DNA of 64,000 nt from Arthrobacter rhizophilus. Lineage in GTDB: Bacteria > Actinomycetota > Actinomycetes > Actinomycetales > Micrococcaceae. The stretch lies in the NCBI RefSeq assembly GCF_026241105.1, contig NZ_JAPFFT010000007.1, forward strand, positions 1 through 64,000. Reading direction: 5' to 3'. This document shows positions 18,178 through 26,852 of this stretch, piece by piece. Position numbers and translations under genes: made by a program. The notes under the pieces were generated by a model. That model had not been told where the DNA came from. It was given only the letters and a program-made list of their open reading frames with translations, and made no database searches. Position 1 is the first letter of the stretch; the number at the start of each line of letters is the position of its first letter.

Positions 18178-18537
18178 TTGATTTACTCATCAACGGTCCG
18201 AACTATCGCCACTGTTTCTGTGCTCGCGTGCATCGAGGGCAGCATCGTCGTTGGGCTCCATAACGAACCGAAGACTCCTGTGCTTGCATGGGCATCTTTG
18301 GCCGCCGGCGCGGTCGCCCTGCTGGTAGTGCTCGCTACAAAACGAAGTCCGAAGCGCGATGCTGTCCTATTCATGATTTGCGGGATGGGTGGCGGTGTGT
18401 TCATAGCGGCCTCGACCGTTGGCTTCCCCGGATCGCTTCCGATATGGCTTTGGACGATCGGCACAATGTCTATCGGAACCGTGGCGATCATCGTGGATGC
18501 CGAGTCGGCTCAAAGCAAATCCGTCAATCGTCTCTAG
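18178..18537 (+). CDS. Small membrane protein of unknown function in bacteriocin cluster
   Basis: A 119-aa protein with about four hydrophobic segments that fill most of its length and a polar C-terminus (VDAESAQSKSVNRL). I chose the TTG at 18178 because AGAAGAGG lies about 8 nt upstream; a longer frame would overlap the previous gene by over 100 bp with non-hydrophobic sequence. No family is recognised. Small multi-helix proteins next to circular bacteriocin genes often provide immunity, so this is a candidate. Confidence 0.6.
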   Translation: MIYSSTVRTIATVSVLACIEGSIVVGLHNEPKTPVLAWASLAAGAVALLVVLATKRSPKRDAVLFMICGMGGGVFIAASTVGFPGSLPIWLWTIGTMSIGTVAIIVDAESAQSKSVNRL

Positions 18538-18546
18538 GCGTCGGCA

Positions 18547-20067
18547 ATGGGAAGTTTGAGAGCGGCTTACAAATTCACCGGGGTGCGCCTGCTGGCGGTA
18601 ACCGGATGGCCGATATCTATTCGCACACTCGTGGTCCTCGGCGTGAGCATGGGGATTGCGTTTACCTGTGTTGTTCTGGCCGGATCGCTATTTGTGATGC
18701 GGTTGCTTCGCGATGCCCTGTCCTTCGACGGCACGGGAACCAATGCGAGCAGCGGTGCAACGATGACAATCGTCCTGTTGGCGCTCGCCGTCTGCCTCTA
18801 TATCTCCGTTGGTGCGCTCGCGCGCGAAGCACTCAGCAGCCGGAGATTTGCGGTGCGTTTTAGTCCGAACCGAGAGCTCTACCGAGCGACAGATGTTTCG
18901 ATGCACCACGTCTTCCTCGCCGAGGGAGGTCCGCGAGCTGCCTTCTTGTTTGGATTATCAGCCGCCGTCTGTACCGCGGCCTGGGTTGTTGTGCATGAGG
19001 AGCATGGAGGCGGCGGTCCGCTGACCCTGGCCCTCGTGGTTGCCCCGTTCGCCTTGACCGCGGCTTGGCTTGCCTTGAGTTCCAAGCTAGCCGCAAGTGA
19101 TCCTCGTATTCCGAGCCTGGTCCTCGGCTCGCTTGCCTTCGCCGGCGGCTTGCTCCTTGCCGCGTTCCTAGGAATCGGAGCGGCCCGAGGGTTGCTTGCG
19201 TTGAATCGTGCAGCGCTTGGGTCGTACCTGCCATTCAACGCAACCGGTGCGGAGGGGTACTGGATCGCGACCGCAGCGGCGATCGCCGTCGTCGTATTTT
19301 CCTTCCTCGCAATCCGGAACGTTGGAGCGATCAGGAGGGAATCGTTTCCCGTGAGCGCGCGCGTGCCGCGACGGCGCGGGGGAGATTCCGTATGGAAGAC
19401 GACGACGCCGGTCGTCATGCTCTGGCGGGCCCTGATAGTGAATCTCGTCAGGGACAAGTCGTTTGCCCTTTTCCGTGGAATCGGGATCTGCCTGCTTTTG
19501 GCGGCTGCCGCTGCGGTCGGCTTTCGCTTGGGCGGGATCGGGCCGGAATTCCTTCGGGAGGTCCCCGGAATTCAGAATGTTGCTGCCTGCATCGTTTTCA
19601 TGGCGGGAGTTGTGGGGAATGAACTCATGTGCAAGGCGAACAATCCGATCGGACTTCTTCCGCAATTGAGGTACGGCTGGGAATCCGGGTTCGGCCTCAA
19701 TTCTCTGGTGTGGGGCGTAATCCTGACACAGTCTGTGCCGCTGGTGCTGCTTACTGCACCGGCGATGGGAGTCGTTGTCTGGGCTGCAACCGGCGTCCTG
19801 CCCATGGCGACTCTCCTGATTCCGTGGTCGATTGCCGCCAGCAACATTGTTGGAAACGCCTACAGCAAGGTCAAAGTCAGGCAAGCAGACGGCTCGATGG
19901 AAGTGTCTCTCGCGGCAGCGTTCATTGCCTTGCTGATTGCCGCTCCGGTGCTCGGGCTTTTCCTGTTGGGCAACATCCCCGCAACCATTGCCGCCGTCGT
20001 TTACACGGCTCTTCTCACTGGAGGTGCAAAGATTTGCCTGCAACGCAGAATTCTCTCCCAGAAATAG
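18547..20067 (+). CDS. Large multi-pass membrane protein, probable ABC transporter permease
   Basis: A 506-aa protein with roughly 10-12 hydrophobic segments throughout. A cytoplasmic basic loop lies near residues 255-290 ([20 protein letters not shown]). I find no catalytic motif. The next gene, an ABC ATPase, starts inside its 3' end (TTG 20034, 34 bp before its stop), so the two are translated together and probably form one exporter. It would export the circular bacteriocin or protect against it. Confidence 0.7.
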   Translation: MGSLRAAYKFTGVRLLAVTGWPISIRTLVVLGVSMGIAFTCVVLAGSLFVMRLLRDALSFDGTGTNASSGATMTIVLLALAVCLYISVGALAREALSSRRFAVRFSPNRELYRATDVSMHHVFLAEGGPRAAFLFGLSAAVCTAAWVVVHEEHGGGGPLTLALVVAPFALTAAWLALSSKLAASDPRIPSLVLGSLAFAGGLLLAAFLGIGAARGLLALNRAALGSYLPFNATGAEGYWIATAAAIAVVVFSFLAIRNVGAIRRESFPVSARVPRRRGGDSVWKTTTPVVMLWRALIVNLVRDKSFALFRGIGICLLLAAAAAVGFRLGGIGPEFLREVPGIQNVAACIVFMAGVVGNELMCKANNPIGLLPQLRYGWESGFGLNSLVWGVILTQSVPLVLLTAPAMGVVVWAATGVLPMATLLIPWSIAASNIVGNAYSKVKVRQADGSMEVSLAAAFIALLIAAPVLGLFLLGNIPATIAAVVYTALLTGGAKICLQRRILSQK

Positions 20068-20714
20068 TTTTTGATCGCGTGTTTGCCGGATACTCCGCTG
20101 AGCGCCCCATCTACGAAAACGTCTCCTTCGAGTTCACCGGACCTGCCTTGATTCACTTGCAGGGCAAGAACGGATCCGGAAAATCGACCTTCGTCGAACT
20201 GGCAAGTGGCTATCTGTCTCCGTGGGCCGGAACGGTTCTGGTCAACGAGACGAGAGCCGATGACCCTGGAACTAGGAACAGACGGAGGGTGTGCCGATCT
20301 GAAGCTGCCCTGTTCGCTCAGATGACCGCCCGCGACCACATTGTCTTCGCCTGTATTGCCCGAGATGTCGATCCTGGCCCTGAGATACTCCGGGCGACAC
20401 AGCTGGGGATCGAACCGTGGCTGGGCGAGAACGCGGGCAACCTGTCCACTGGAAATGTGCGCAAACTTTGGTACGTCATGAACACCGTTGGCCAGTTTGA
20501 TTGCGTGGTCCTGGACGAGCCGTTCAACGGCACTGACGCCGAAGGCGTGGCCTACATGGTTGAGGAGATCAGGCGCTGGGCCGAGTCCAAACTCGTGGTT
20601 ATAGTGACCCATTCACTTCAGGACTTGCTCCCCGAAGCCATCACGGTCCGTCTTGAAGATCTCAAGTCGCAAACCGCTAGTGGGTCGCGCGATGGAAGCA
20701 TGGGCGCGAAATGA
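20034..20714 (+). CDS. ABC transporter ATP-binding protein (bacteriocin cluster)
   Basis: A 226-aa ATPase. Walker A is GKNGSGKST, the signature is NLSTGNVRK (degenerate against LSGGQ), Walker B is [14 protein letters not shown], and the switch His is in IVTHSL. I chose TTG 20034 because GGAGGTG lies 8 nt upstream and the family fold begins directly after it ([13 protein letters not shown]). It is the partner of the 506-aa membrane protein. A second, different ABC system follows at 20711. Confidence 0.8.
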   Translation: MPATQNSLPEIVFDRVFAGYSAERPIYENVSFEFTGPALIHLQGKNGSGKSTFVELASGYLSPWAGTVLVNETRADDPGTRNRRRVCRSEAALFAQMTARDHIVFACIARDVDPGPEILRATQLGIEPWLGENAGNLSTGNVRKLWYVMNTVGQFDCVVLDEPFNGTDAEGVAYMVEEIRRWAESKLVVIVTHSLQDLLPEAITVRLEDLKSQTASGSRDGSMGAK

Positions 20715-21634
20715 GAATCGTCGTTGATGGTGTCGGGGCGAGCTACGGCGCAAAAGAGGTGCTCCGGGACGTCTCCTTCGCTCTGAACCCGGGAGAGATA
20801 GTCGGGCTCGTTGGTCCCAACGGCCATGGCAAGACCACATTGATGAAACGGATGCTCGACCTAATTACGGGAACTGGTCAAACCACTTTTGACGGAATGC
20901 CTTACCGTGCCCTGACACGTCCACAGTTGAGGGTGGGATCGCTGCTGTCCACGGAGGCGTTTCACCCTGGCCGGTCCGCTATGAACCATCTTCGGATGGT
21001 CGCGGCAGCTTCCGGCATATCAAAACGAAGCGCTGAGTCCGCGCTAGCCCGCGTAGGGCTCAGCGAGTATGCGGCGAAGTCACCTGCCTCCTACTCAATG
21101 GGGATGAAGCAACGTCTCGCACTTGCAGCGGCGCTGATGCCAGACCCCCAAGTGCTGATCCTTGACGAACCGATCAACGGCTTGGATGTGGACGGTGTTC
21201 ATTGGTTTCGAAACACAATCCGCAGCTTGGCGGGGGAGGGCAGGACCATCTTGCTTTCAACGCATATTTTGAGCGAGCTGGAGAAACTCGCAGATCGTGT
21301 GTTGGTTCTGCACGGTGGACGTCTCCGGGCTGATTGTCCGATGGAAGAACTCAAGACAACGGCCTCAGGTCCAACGGTCAACGTCACTGTGGACCGTCCC
21401 GCGGAGTTTGCCGCTCGATTGGGCGCAGAGGATGGCCTGACAGTGACCCTCCAGGGGGAGTCTCTAGTCATTGACGGAATGACGGCGAGAGACGTGGGCT
21501 CTCTGGCCAACAAATTTGGCTTCACCCTCTTTGAACTATCAACGACGCTTCGCACCTTGGAGGACGGCTACAACGAGATTGTAGGCGCCGGGGACTCTGG
21601 ACATGATCAGCAGGGGATATGGGGTAAGCCATGA
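20711..21634 (+). CDS. ABC transporter ATP-binding protein, BcrA/CcmA-like
   Basis: A 307-aa ATPase with Walker A GPNGHGKTT, signature YSMGMKQRL, Walker B VLILDEPINGLD and H-loop LLSTHILSE, followed by an 80-residue C-terminal extension typical of drug and bacteriocin resistance ABC proteins. The start overlaps the previous stop (ATGA at 20711) and its own stop overlaps the permease start (ATGA at 21631). It probably forms an immunity pump with 21631-22410. Confidence 0.88.
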   Translation: MRIVVDGVGASYGAKEVLRDVSFALNPGEIVGLVGPNGHGKTTLMKRMLDLITGTGQTTFDGMPYRALTRPQLRVGSLLSTEAFHPGRSAMNHLRMVAAASGISKRSAESALARVGLSEYAAKSPASYSMGMKQRLALAAALMPDPQVLILDEPINGLDVDGVHWFRNTIRSLAGEGRTILLSTHILSELEKLADRVLVLHGGRLRADCPMEELKTTASGPTVNVTVDRPAEFAARLGAEDGLTVTLQGESLVIDGMTARDVGSLANKFGFTLFELSTTLRTLEDGYNEIVGAGDSGHDQQGIWGKP

Positions 21635-22410
21635 GGGATGCGGTTCGCTACGAGCGGGTCCGGCTGACTACGACGCGTGGCTTCCACATTCTGACAGCAA
21701 TGACGATCTTGGTATCCGTCCTAGTCAGTTGGGCGATGTCAGTGATGATCGCCAACATGGCGCCAGAAATGACCGCCCAGGCTGCTGGCGAGGCGGCCAC
21801 GGTGGCAGCCACCCGTTCTCCCCTGGTGCTCCTTGCCCCGGGCCTGCTTGGGATCTTCTCTTTTGGACAGGAGAAGCGTTACGGAACGCTAGCCATGGCA
21901 CTGCTGGCCATACCTCAACGGGGCACCCTGTTCGCGGCCAAGTTGGTGATGACGTTGCTGACAGCCACAACTTGGACGACCGTGTCGATGATGATGTCCG
22001 TGATTGTGTCGAATGCTGTCCTGGGGAGCTCGAACCTGTTCGAATCCGACCCACCGGTTCTGATCGGCTGTCTGATCCTCGCGAACGGATGGGCTCTCCT
22101 TGGAATCGGCGTGGGACTGCTCTTGCCTCGAACTGGGGCTGTGGCCATGTTGGTAGCTGGATCTGCATTGGTAGAGCCGCTGCTGGGCCAGTTGGTGGAA
22201 AGAACCGAGCTGTGGGGAACGTCTGCAGCAGCGTTCCTCCCGTTCCGGGCGGGATCGTCGCTGATCAGTTTTGCCGACCCAGCTCTCGCGACGGTCGTGG
22301 CGGAAACTGCTCCTCGCCTGCCGGCCTTAACCGGCGGAGGGGTGTTCTTCCTCTATGTCGGGGCCCTCCTTCTGGCGGGGTACAAGAAGGGTCTCGGGAA
22401 AGCTCAATAG
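21631..22410 (+). CDS. ABC-2 type permease, putative bacteriocin immunity
   Basis: A 259-aa membrane protein with about six hydrophobic segments (about 20-42, 60-80, 100-125, 140-160, 170-190 and 230-252). The layout matches ABC-2 permeases that pair with BcrA-type ATPases. It is the last gene of the circular-bacteriocin half; the next gene starts 207 bp later behind operator array B. Confidence 0.8.
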   Translation: MRDAVRYERVRLTTTRGFHILTAMTILVSVLVSWAMSVMIANMAPEMTAQAAGEAATVAATRSPLVLLAPGLLGIFSFGQEKRYGTLAMALLAIPQRGTLFAAKLVMTLLTATTWTTVSMMMSVIVSNAVLGSSNLFESDPPVLIGCLILANGWALLGIGVGLLLPRTGAVAMLVAGSALVEPLLGQLVERTELWGTSAAAFLPFRAGSSLISFADPALATVVAETAPRLPALTGGGVFFLYVGALLLAGYKKGLGKAQ

Positions 22411-22451
22411 GGATCAACGCCGGCGGCCATCACGGTCGGATGAAAATCCTT

Positions 22452-22566
22452 CTAGGTGCAAACCGTCGATTTACACCTAGGCCCGCCGTCAGCCACACCT
22501 AGATTGGGCGATCCCACCCCTAATTCCGGTCTCCGGGCACCTAGTTTCACCCATCTCACCACCTAG
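22452..22566 (+). promoter_or_regulatory. Phased CACCTAG operator array B
   Basis: Boxes start at 22474, 22496, 22538 and 22560 (all exact CACCTAG). A degenerate copy, CCCCTAA, lies at 22517 and an inverted copy, CTAGGTG, at 22452. Successive starts are 22, 22, 21, 21 and 22 bp apart. The last box sits in TCTCACCACCTAG, as in array A. TAGTCT at 22583-22588 could be a -10; if so, the last box would occupy the -35 position with a 17-bp spacer. The array precedes the daptide genes. Confidence 0.8.
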
Positions 22567-22617
22567 GCCCGTTTTGGCGTCATAGTCTCCTTCACGAGGA
22601 CGGACCCGGCAGACCGA

Positions 22618-23697
22618 ATGTTGGCGGGCCGCCGTGACGAACGTATGCAGCGGACAACTATTGGGGGTTGGGAATTGAAGCTGAGTCAGCAACAGACCAT
22701 TGCAGCAGCTGTGGACCAGTGGATTACGGGCATTCCCGGGCGAATACCGGATCATGCCATCTTCGTTGAGGATCCCGGACATGAGCCGTTTGCAAAGGAA
22801 CTTGCCGGCGAGCAGTCGATCGTCCTTGTGCTTGACGGCGGCGGGGAAGATGATGTGGTCATCCCAGTCTCCGGGCTCTTCGATGTCGCAGGTGAAGAAC
22901 TCTTGGTTGGTGGAACCCTCAGTCTGGAGATCCAGGACTATGTGGCCATTCCGTTCGTCAATCTCATCGGCGTCACGGTAGTCAGGATTACCACGGCTGA
23001 AGACTGGCAGGCCTTCTTCGATGACGCGGAAGAATCCCGACGATCGGGCTACTTTGTGCGACAGCTCACCGAAGTGAACGCCGTTCTTGCCGAGCGGGGC
23101 CTTTTGGACGGCCGCCCAGCTACCGGTTCCTCGCTGGCAAGGCTCCACATCACACGAGACGGAAGGGTACTCAGCGGACCCTACGGAACCCAGATCGGTT
23201 GGGCCGGAGACTCCTTGGCCGACATTCACAAAAGGTGCCTCGCGCTCCAACCGGAGTCTTCGCTCGCTTCCGTCTGTGACGTTGACATGATTCGTAAGTC
23301 CCTTGGCGCCAGGCCTTGGATTCCCCGCTATTTGGCGGCATTGGATGCTTGGAAGTTCATTCCCCAGGGCAATCGCGCCGATACTACGCTGGTCGGTTTC
23401 GGTGCCAGTCTCTACGGCGCATCGCCTACTGATGATCTCCCATCACCGCGCGCACCCTTCATCATCCACAGGGCAGGAGAGCACACGCTCCTAGACACTG
23501 CGTCCGGACGGACTTTCAGACTCGGACCTGATGCCGCAGCGATCATCGAGGCACTCTCGAATCTGCGGGATGTCCAAGCCGCCGCGTCCGCTGTAGCAGC
23601 TCCGCTGGGCATTTCTGCAGCGGTTGCCGAGGAATCCGCACGAGTGATTCTCGCGCAGTTCGAGCAGGCAGGCGTGGACGTTTTCGGCGCCAGCTGA
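22618..23697 (+). CDS. Daptide biosynthesis RiPP recognition protein (MpaC-like)
   Basis: A 359-aa protein. Residues about 280-355 (HTLLDTASGRTFRLGPDAAA... to the final GVDVF) have the pattern of a PqqD-like RiPP recognition element, which binds precursor leaders. The first 270 residues match no catalytic family I know. In the daptide pathway, MpaC escorts the precursor for the dehydrogenase MpaB. Position directly ahead of an aminotransferase, a dehydrogenase and Thr-ending precursors supports this. The ATG at 22618 has no good ribosome site; ATG 22645 is possible. Confidence 0.75.
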   Translation: MLAGRRDERMQRTTIGGWELKLSQQQTIAAAVDQWITGIPGRIPDHAIFVEDPGHEPFAKELAGEQSIVLVLDGGGEDDVVIPVSGLFDVAGEELLVGGTLSLEIQDYVAIPFVNLIGVTVVRITTAEDWQAFFDDAEESRRSGYFVRQLTEVNAVLAERGLLDGRPATGSSLARLHITRDGRVLSGPYGTQIGWAGDSLADIHKRCLALQPESSLASVCDVDMIRKSLGARPWIPRYLAALDAWKFIPQGNRADTTLVGFGASLYGASPTDDLPSPRAPFIIHRAGEHTLLDTASGRTFRLGPDAAAIIEALSNLRDVQAAASAVAAPLGISAAVAEESARVILAQFEQAGVDVFGAS

Positions 23698-23751
23698 ATT
23701 CCGAACCTCCACTTTGCCGGCCACCCGTCGAACTCAAAGGACTAACAACCG

Positions 23752-25041
23752 ATGATCGCAGCACCTGACTGTGCCATACCCAGCACTCAGCTCCCGCTCT
23801 GGATTCCCCTGATTGCGCAGCACGATTTCCCTGTCGCGAGCTACACCGCTGTCAGCGCCCGCGGCGTCCACGTAGCTTTTGAAGACGGTCGACGCCGCCT
23901 TTGCGCAAAGAGCGGACTGTGGAACGCCAACCTCGGTTACGGCAACCCACGTATTGCCGAGGCAATCGCCACGGAACTTGAAGCTGCGTCCTACCTTCCG
24001 TTGTTCAGGACGGCGCATCGCAAAGCGATCGAGGCGGCCAACGCACTTCTCTCACTCCCCGCCCACCGCTTTCAGCGGGTGGTTTTCTCCACCTCCGGGG
24101 GAGCTGCCAACGACGCCGGCATGAAGCTCGCGCGTCAATACTTCGCCCTGGACGGACAACCCGAGCGAAAAATCATCGTAGGCCTGACCGGCAGCTATCA
24201 CGGGCTCACCTACGGGAGCCAGGCCCTCAGCGGTGACGACCTCGGTCAGGCCGTCTATGGTGTCGACCGGCGCAATATCCGACACATCAGATTCGATGAC
24301 GGGGGCGCGGAACTGGCGCAATTGATGTTCAGGGAAGGGCGCAGGGTCGCCGCGGTCATCGTCGAACCGGTCCTCGGATCCGGTGCGGACGTTGTGCCGG
24401 AAAGCTTTCTGGACTCATTGTTGAAACTCCGGGAGGAGCACGGCTTTCTGGTTGTCGCGGACGAGGTGGCCACCGGATTCGGGCGGGTGAATTCCTGGTT
24501 CGTTTCTGATGAGTGGCCGTCGGCTCCGGACGTCATCGTGACGTCGAAGGCCCTGACCAACGGCACCAGCGCGTGCGCTGCACTTCTGATCGGAGCGCGG
24601 GTAACGGAGAAGTTCGATTCCACGGAATCTGTCTTTGTCCATGGAGAGACGCAAGCAGGAACCCCGGCCACGTGCGCCGCCATTCTTTCGACCATCGACG
24701 AAATGAAAAGGCTGGATCATGGCAGCCTCACAGCGGCCGTCTCGGCCGGACTCGATGATCTCATCGGCCGACTCCAGGGCACTCCCGGCGTCGGTACGGC
24801 CACCGGTCGGGGCTGCATGCGGGCCATCAAGCTGGAAACAGTGGACGGATTGCCATTGTCACCTAGCGGTGTCTTAGCCGTTGTCAGGCGTATTCACCAG
24901 GCCGGAGCGATCGTGCAGCCCGGCCCAAGCCGGATCCAACTCCTGCCGGCCTTGGTATTCACGAAGGAAAACTTCGAGGAACTCCACGCGGCCATCGCAG
25001 CGGGGCTCAGCGCAGCCCGTCGGGACGGAGCCTTCGCGTGA
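23752..25041 (+). CDS. Daptide-type aminotransferase, class III PLP enzyme (MpaD-like)
   Basis: A 429-aa class III aminotransferase. PLP contacts are STSGGAAND, GSYHG (residues 147-151), VVADEVATGFGR (Asp237) and Lys266 in VIVTSKALTNG. In the daptide pathway this enzyme aminates the ketone left when the C-terminal Thr of the precursor has been oxidised and decarboxylated. AAAGGAC lies upstream of the ATG. Its stop overlaps the GTG start of the dehydrogenase. Ornithine- or diaminobutyrate-type metabolism is an alternative but does not fit the neighbours. Confidence 0.85.
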   Translation: MIAAPDCAIPSTQLPLWIPLIAQHDFPVASYTAVSARGVHVAFEDGRRRLCAKSGLWNANLGYGNPRIAEAIATELEAASYLPLFRTAHRKAIEAANALLSLPAHRFQRVVFSTSGGAANDAGMKLARQYFALDGQPERKIIVGLTGSYHGLTYGSQALSGDDLGQAVYGVDRRNIRHIRFDDGGAELAQLMFREGRRVAAVIVEPVLGSGADVVPESFLDSLLKLREEHGFLVVADEVATGFGRVNSWFVSDEWPSAPDVIVTSKALTNGTSACAALLIGARVTEKFDSTESVFVHGETQAGTPATCAAILSTIDEMKRLDHGSLTAAVSAGLDDLIGRLQGTPGVGTATGRGCMRAIKLETVDGLPLSPSGVLAVVRRIHQAGAIVQPGPSRIQLLPALVFTKENFEELHAAIAAGLSAARRDGAFA

Positions 25042-26252
25042 TCGCAGACCGGACCTGGAAGACTCGCTGCGTCGTTGTCGATGGGGGGATGCCTGCCAAT
25101 TACCTTGGCACACTGATTCGTGGACGGGCCGGACTCGTGGTGGACAGCGCACTCACCGAGCACCGAGATCGACTCTTGGACGGCGGTCTCAACGGAGCGG
25201 CCGTCTTGGAACTCGACGCCCGACCCGTGTCATTCGCGACCCTGACGGTTGTTGCCGACTTCACTCGAGCACACGGTCTCGAGACCGTTGTGGCACTCGG
25301 CGGCGGCTCCGTCCTCGACGCGGTGAAACTTTCCGCGCTGTTCTTCGCCGATCCGTGCTTCGCTGAATTTGCGGCGCGCCACGCCAAGCGATCGGGCCTC
25401 GTCGTCATACCTTTCGGGACCGAACCAAACGAGCGCCCTAGAACCATCCTGATGCCGTCCACTGTGGGGACCGGCGCCGAAGTCAGCGCTGTAGCATGCC
25501 TGGACACCGACGTCGGACGCCACCTGATCGCCTCACCTCACCTGTCGGGTGACCTAGCGGTGCTCGACGCCGCGCATTTCGCGAGCCTCCCCCGGACCCT
25601 TGTGTTCGAAGGGCTGCTCGAAGCGTTTCTCCGGGTGGCCGGAACGATGATCGGCAGCAGCCGGAGCACTTTCGACGACGACGCCCTCTCACTTCTGGCG
25701 CGGATCGTGCGGCTGGGCCATCGCTTGCAGCACGAAGATTCCGCTGAGCTGCGGCTTGTTGCGGCCCGGCTCAGCATGGAAACCCACACCGGATGGTCGC
25801 TCATGGCTCGAAACCCTTACGGGGCGAAGCACTGGTATGTCGCGAACGAATTGGCATACCTGACAGGTGAGAGAAAGATGACCGCAACTGCCACCGTCAT
25901 CGGACCCATATGGGATGAAATCGAAGGCGGCGCCACGGCCTGGGGCAACCCTCATCGTTTGTCCGAACTATGGTCCGTGGTGGCAGAAGTTGACCCTTCG
26001 CTCGGTCGCTCTGCCGCCTCCGGCATCAGGGAGTTGCTGCAGCGATGGGGCGTCCAAGGGCTCGATGACCTGAGCGAACAAACTGCCGTGAAAACAGCCA
26101 AATTGGCAGTCGGCCGCTGGGGTGGGGTGCTGCCCATGCTGCGCGGCATTGACCCCGCGCAAATCCAGCACGTTCTCCTGAACTCAGTCAAGAAACAGCC
26201 AGTCTTGCCAGGCCCTTTGGGCGACCAACGAGCGGCAAGGGAGAGGGGGTGA
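25038..26252 (+). CDS. Daptide-type dehydrogenase, iron-containing alcohol dehydrogenase family (MpaB-like)
   Basis: A 404-aa member of the Fe-ADH fold. The cofactor motif GGGSVLD (88-94) and MPSTVGTGAEVS (139-150) are family hallmarks. In daptides the enzyme oxidises the side-chain alcohol of the C-terminal Thr, followed by loss of the carboxylate. The canonical metal-site D-x3-H appears as E191-x3-E195, and the usual downstream His pair is not clear (KHWYVANEL holds one His), so the metal site is altered. GTG start overlaps the aminotransferase stop. Confidence 0.82.
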   Translation: MIADRTWKTRCVVVDGGMPANYLGTLIRGRAGLVVDSALTEHRDRLLDGGLNGAAVLELDARPVSFATLTVVADFTRAHGLETVVALGGGSVLDAVKLSALFFADPCFAEFAARHAKRSGLVVIPFGTEPNERPRTILMPSTVGTGAEVSAVACLDTDVGRHLIASPHLSGDLAVLDAAHFASLPRTLVFEGLLEAFLRVAGTMIGSSRSTFDDDALSLLARIVRLGHRLQHEDSAELRLVAARLSMETHTGWSLMARNPYGAKHWYVANELAYLTGERKMTATATVIGPIWDEIEGGATAWGNPHRLSELWSVVAEVDPSLGRSAASGIRELLQRWGVQGLDDLSEQTAVKTAKLAVGRWGGVLPMLRGIDPAQIQHVLLNSVKKQPVLPGPLGDQRAARERG

Positions 26253-26256
26253 GCAA

Positions 26257-26400
26257 ATGAACAACACCATCGCGCCAAGGCTTCTGGACCTCGAAATCCA
26301 GGAGCTGGAAAGCATCGACGTTCCAGACGACTGGAGCGAACGTATCCACGGAATCACCGTAGGGCTTGCTTTGGTCGGAATCGCCGTCACCATCACGTGA
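26257..26400 (+). CDS. Daptide precursor peptide 1
   Basis: A 47-aa precursor. The leader holds LDLEIQELESIDVPDD and the hydrophobic core region (about 24-47) ends GIAVTIT with C-terminal Thr, the residue converted to dimethyl-propanediamine in known daptides. AGGGGGTGA lies before the ATG. It shares the E-hydrophobic-E-S/N-x-D-x-PD leader pattern with the next two peptides but its core differs and contains a charged SERIH stretch. Too short for most gene finders. Confidence 0.82.
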   Translation: MNNTIAPRLLDLEIQELESIDVPDDWSERIHGITVGLALVGIAVTIT

Positions 26401-26451
26401 TGAGCAGCCGGCCGAAAGACCAGTCAATCGACACAGGGGGAGGTGAAAGCG

Positions 26452-26577
26452 ATGCAGGAACAGCTCAATATCTCAATCCAGGAAATTGAGTCCATGGATA
26501 CACCGGACTTCAACAATTGGTTCATCGGCGTGTCCCAAGGGGTGGCTATAGGCATCATTGCCGTCAGCATCACCTAG
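26452..26577 (+). CDS. Daptide precursor peptide 2
   Basis: A 41-aa precursor starting at ATG 26452, with GGGGGAGGTGA upstream. The leader has ISIQEIESMDTPDF, and the core NNWFIGVSQGVAIGIIAVSIT ends in Thr. The shortest of the three, with an almost uncharged helical core suited to membrane insertion. The CACCTAG at its stop codon is coding (Thr-stop) and not part of an array. Confidence 0.84.
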   Translation: MQEQLNISIQEIESMDTPDFNNWFIGVSQGVAIGIIAVSIT

Positions 26578-26629
26578 GCGGAAGCAAGGCCGACTATCCA
26601 AGACACCAAGACGATCGAGAGGAGGGGCA

Positions 26630-26767
26630 ATGATCGCAACATCAAACCTTCAGCTGACCATTGAAGAACTGGAGAACCTCGATACACCTGACGACACACC
26701 GTGGTACATCCGCGTTGGCGACGTCATCATTATCGCCGGCATCGTCGTCGGCATCGCTGCGACCTAG
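26630..26767 (+). CDS. Daptide precursor peptide 3
   Basis: A 45-aa precursor starting at ATG 26630 behind GAGAGGAGGGG. The leader LQLTIEELENLDTPDD is the clearest copy of the shared recognition pattern. The core TPWYIRVGDVIIIAGIVVGI ends AAT with C-terminal Thr. A frame 24 residues longer exists but begins in the spacer after precursor 2 and lacks conservation. Confidence 0.84.
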   Translation: MIATSNLQLTIEELENLDTPDDTPWYIRVGDVIIIAGIVVGIAAT

Positions 26768-26775
26768 CCAGTACG

Positions 26776-26810
26776 CGCGGGTGGTGAAGCGCTAGCGTTC
26801 GCCACCCGCG
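26776..26810 (+). terminator. Hairpin after the precursor genes
   Basis: CGCGGGTGG (26776-26784) pairs with CCACCCGCG (26802-26810), and the inner sequences are also largely complementary. No U-run follows, so some transcripts should read through. Such a hairpin between RiPP precursors and their modifying enzymes commonly protects or partly terminates mRNA, giving more precursor than enzyme. Confidence 0.6.
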
Positions 26811-26852
26811 TGAACTCCCCTCCCCACGTCTGACTCCCGAGAGTACGAGTTG

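Noticed and set aside
20711..22410. Assigning these genes to a lantibiotic LanFEG system
   Set aside because: The ATPase and permease are of the general BcrA/ABC-2 type and no lanthionine enzyme or lantibiotic precursor is present; the circular bacteriocin explains them better.
26571..26577. CACCTAG box in the precursor region
   Set aside because: It is the Thr-stop end of precursor 2; no neighbouring box at 21-22 bp.
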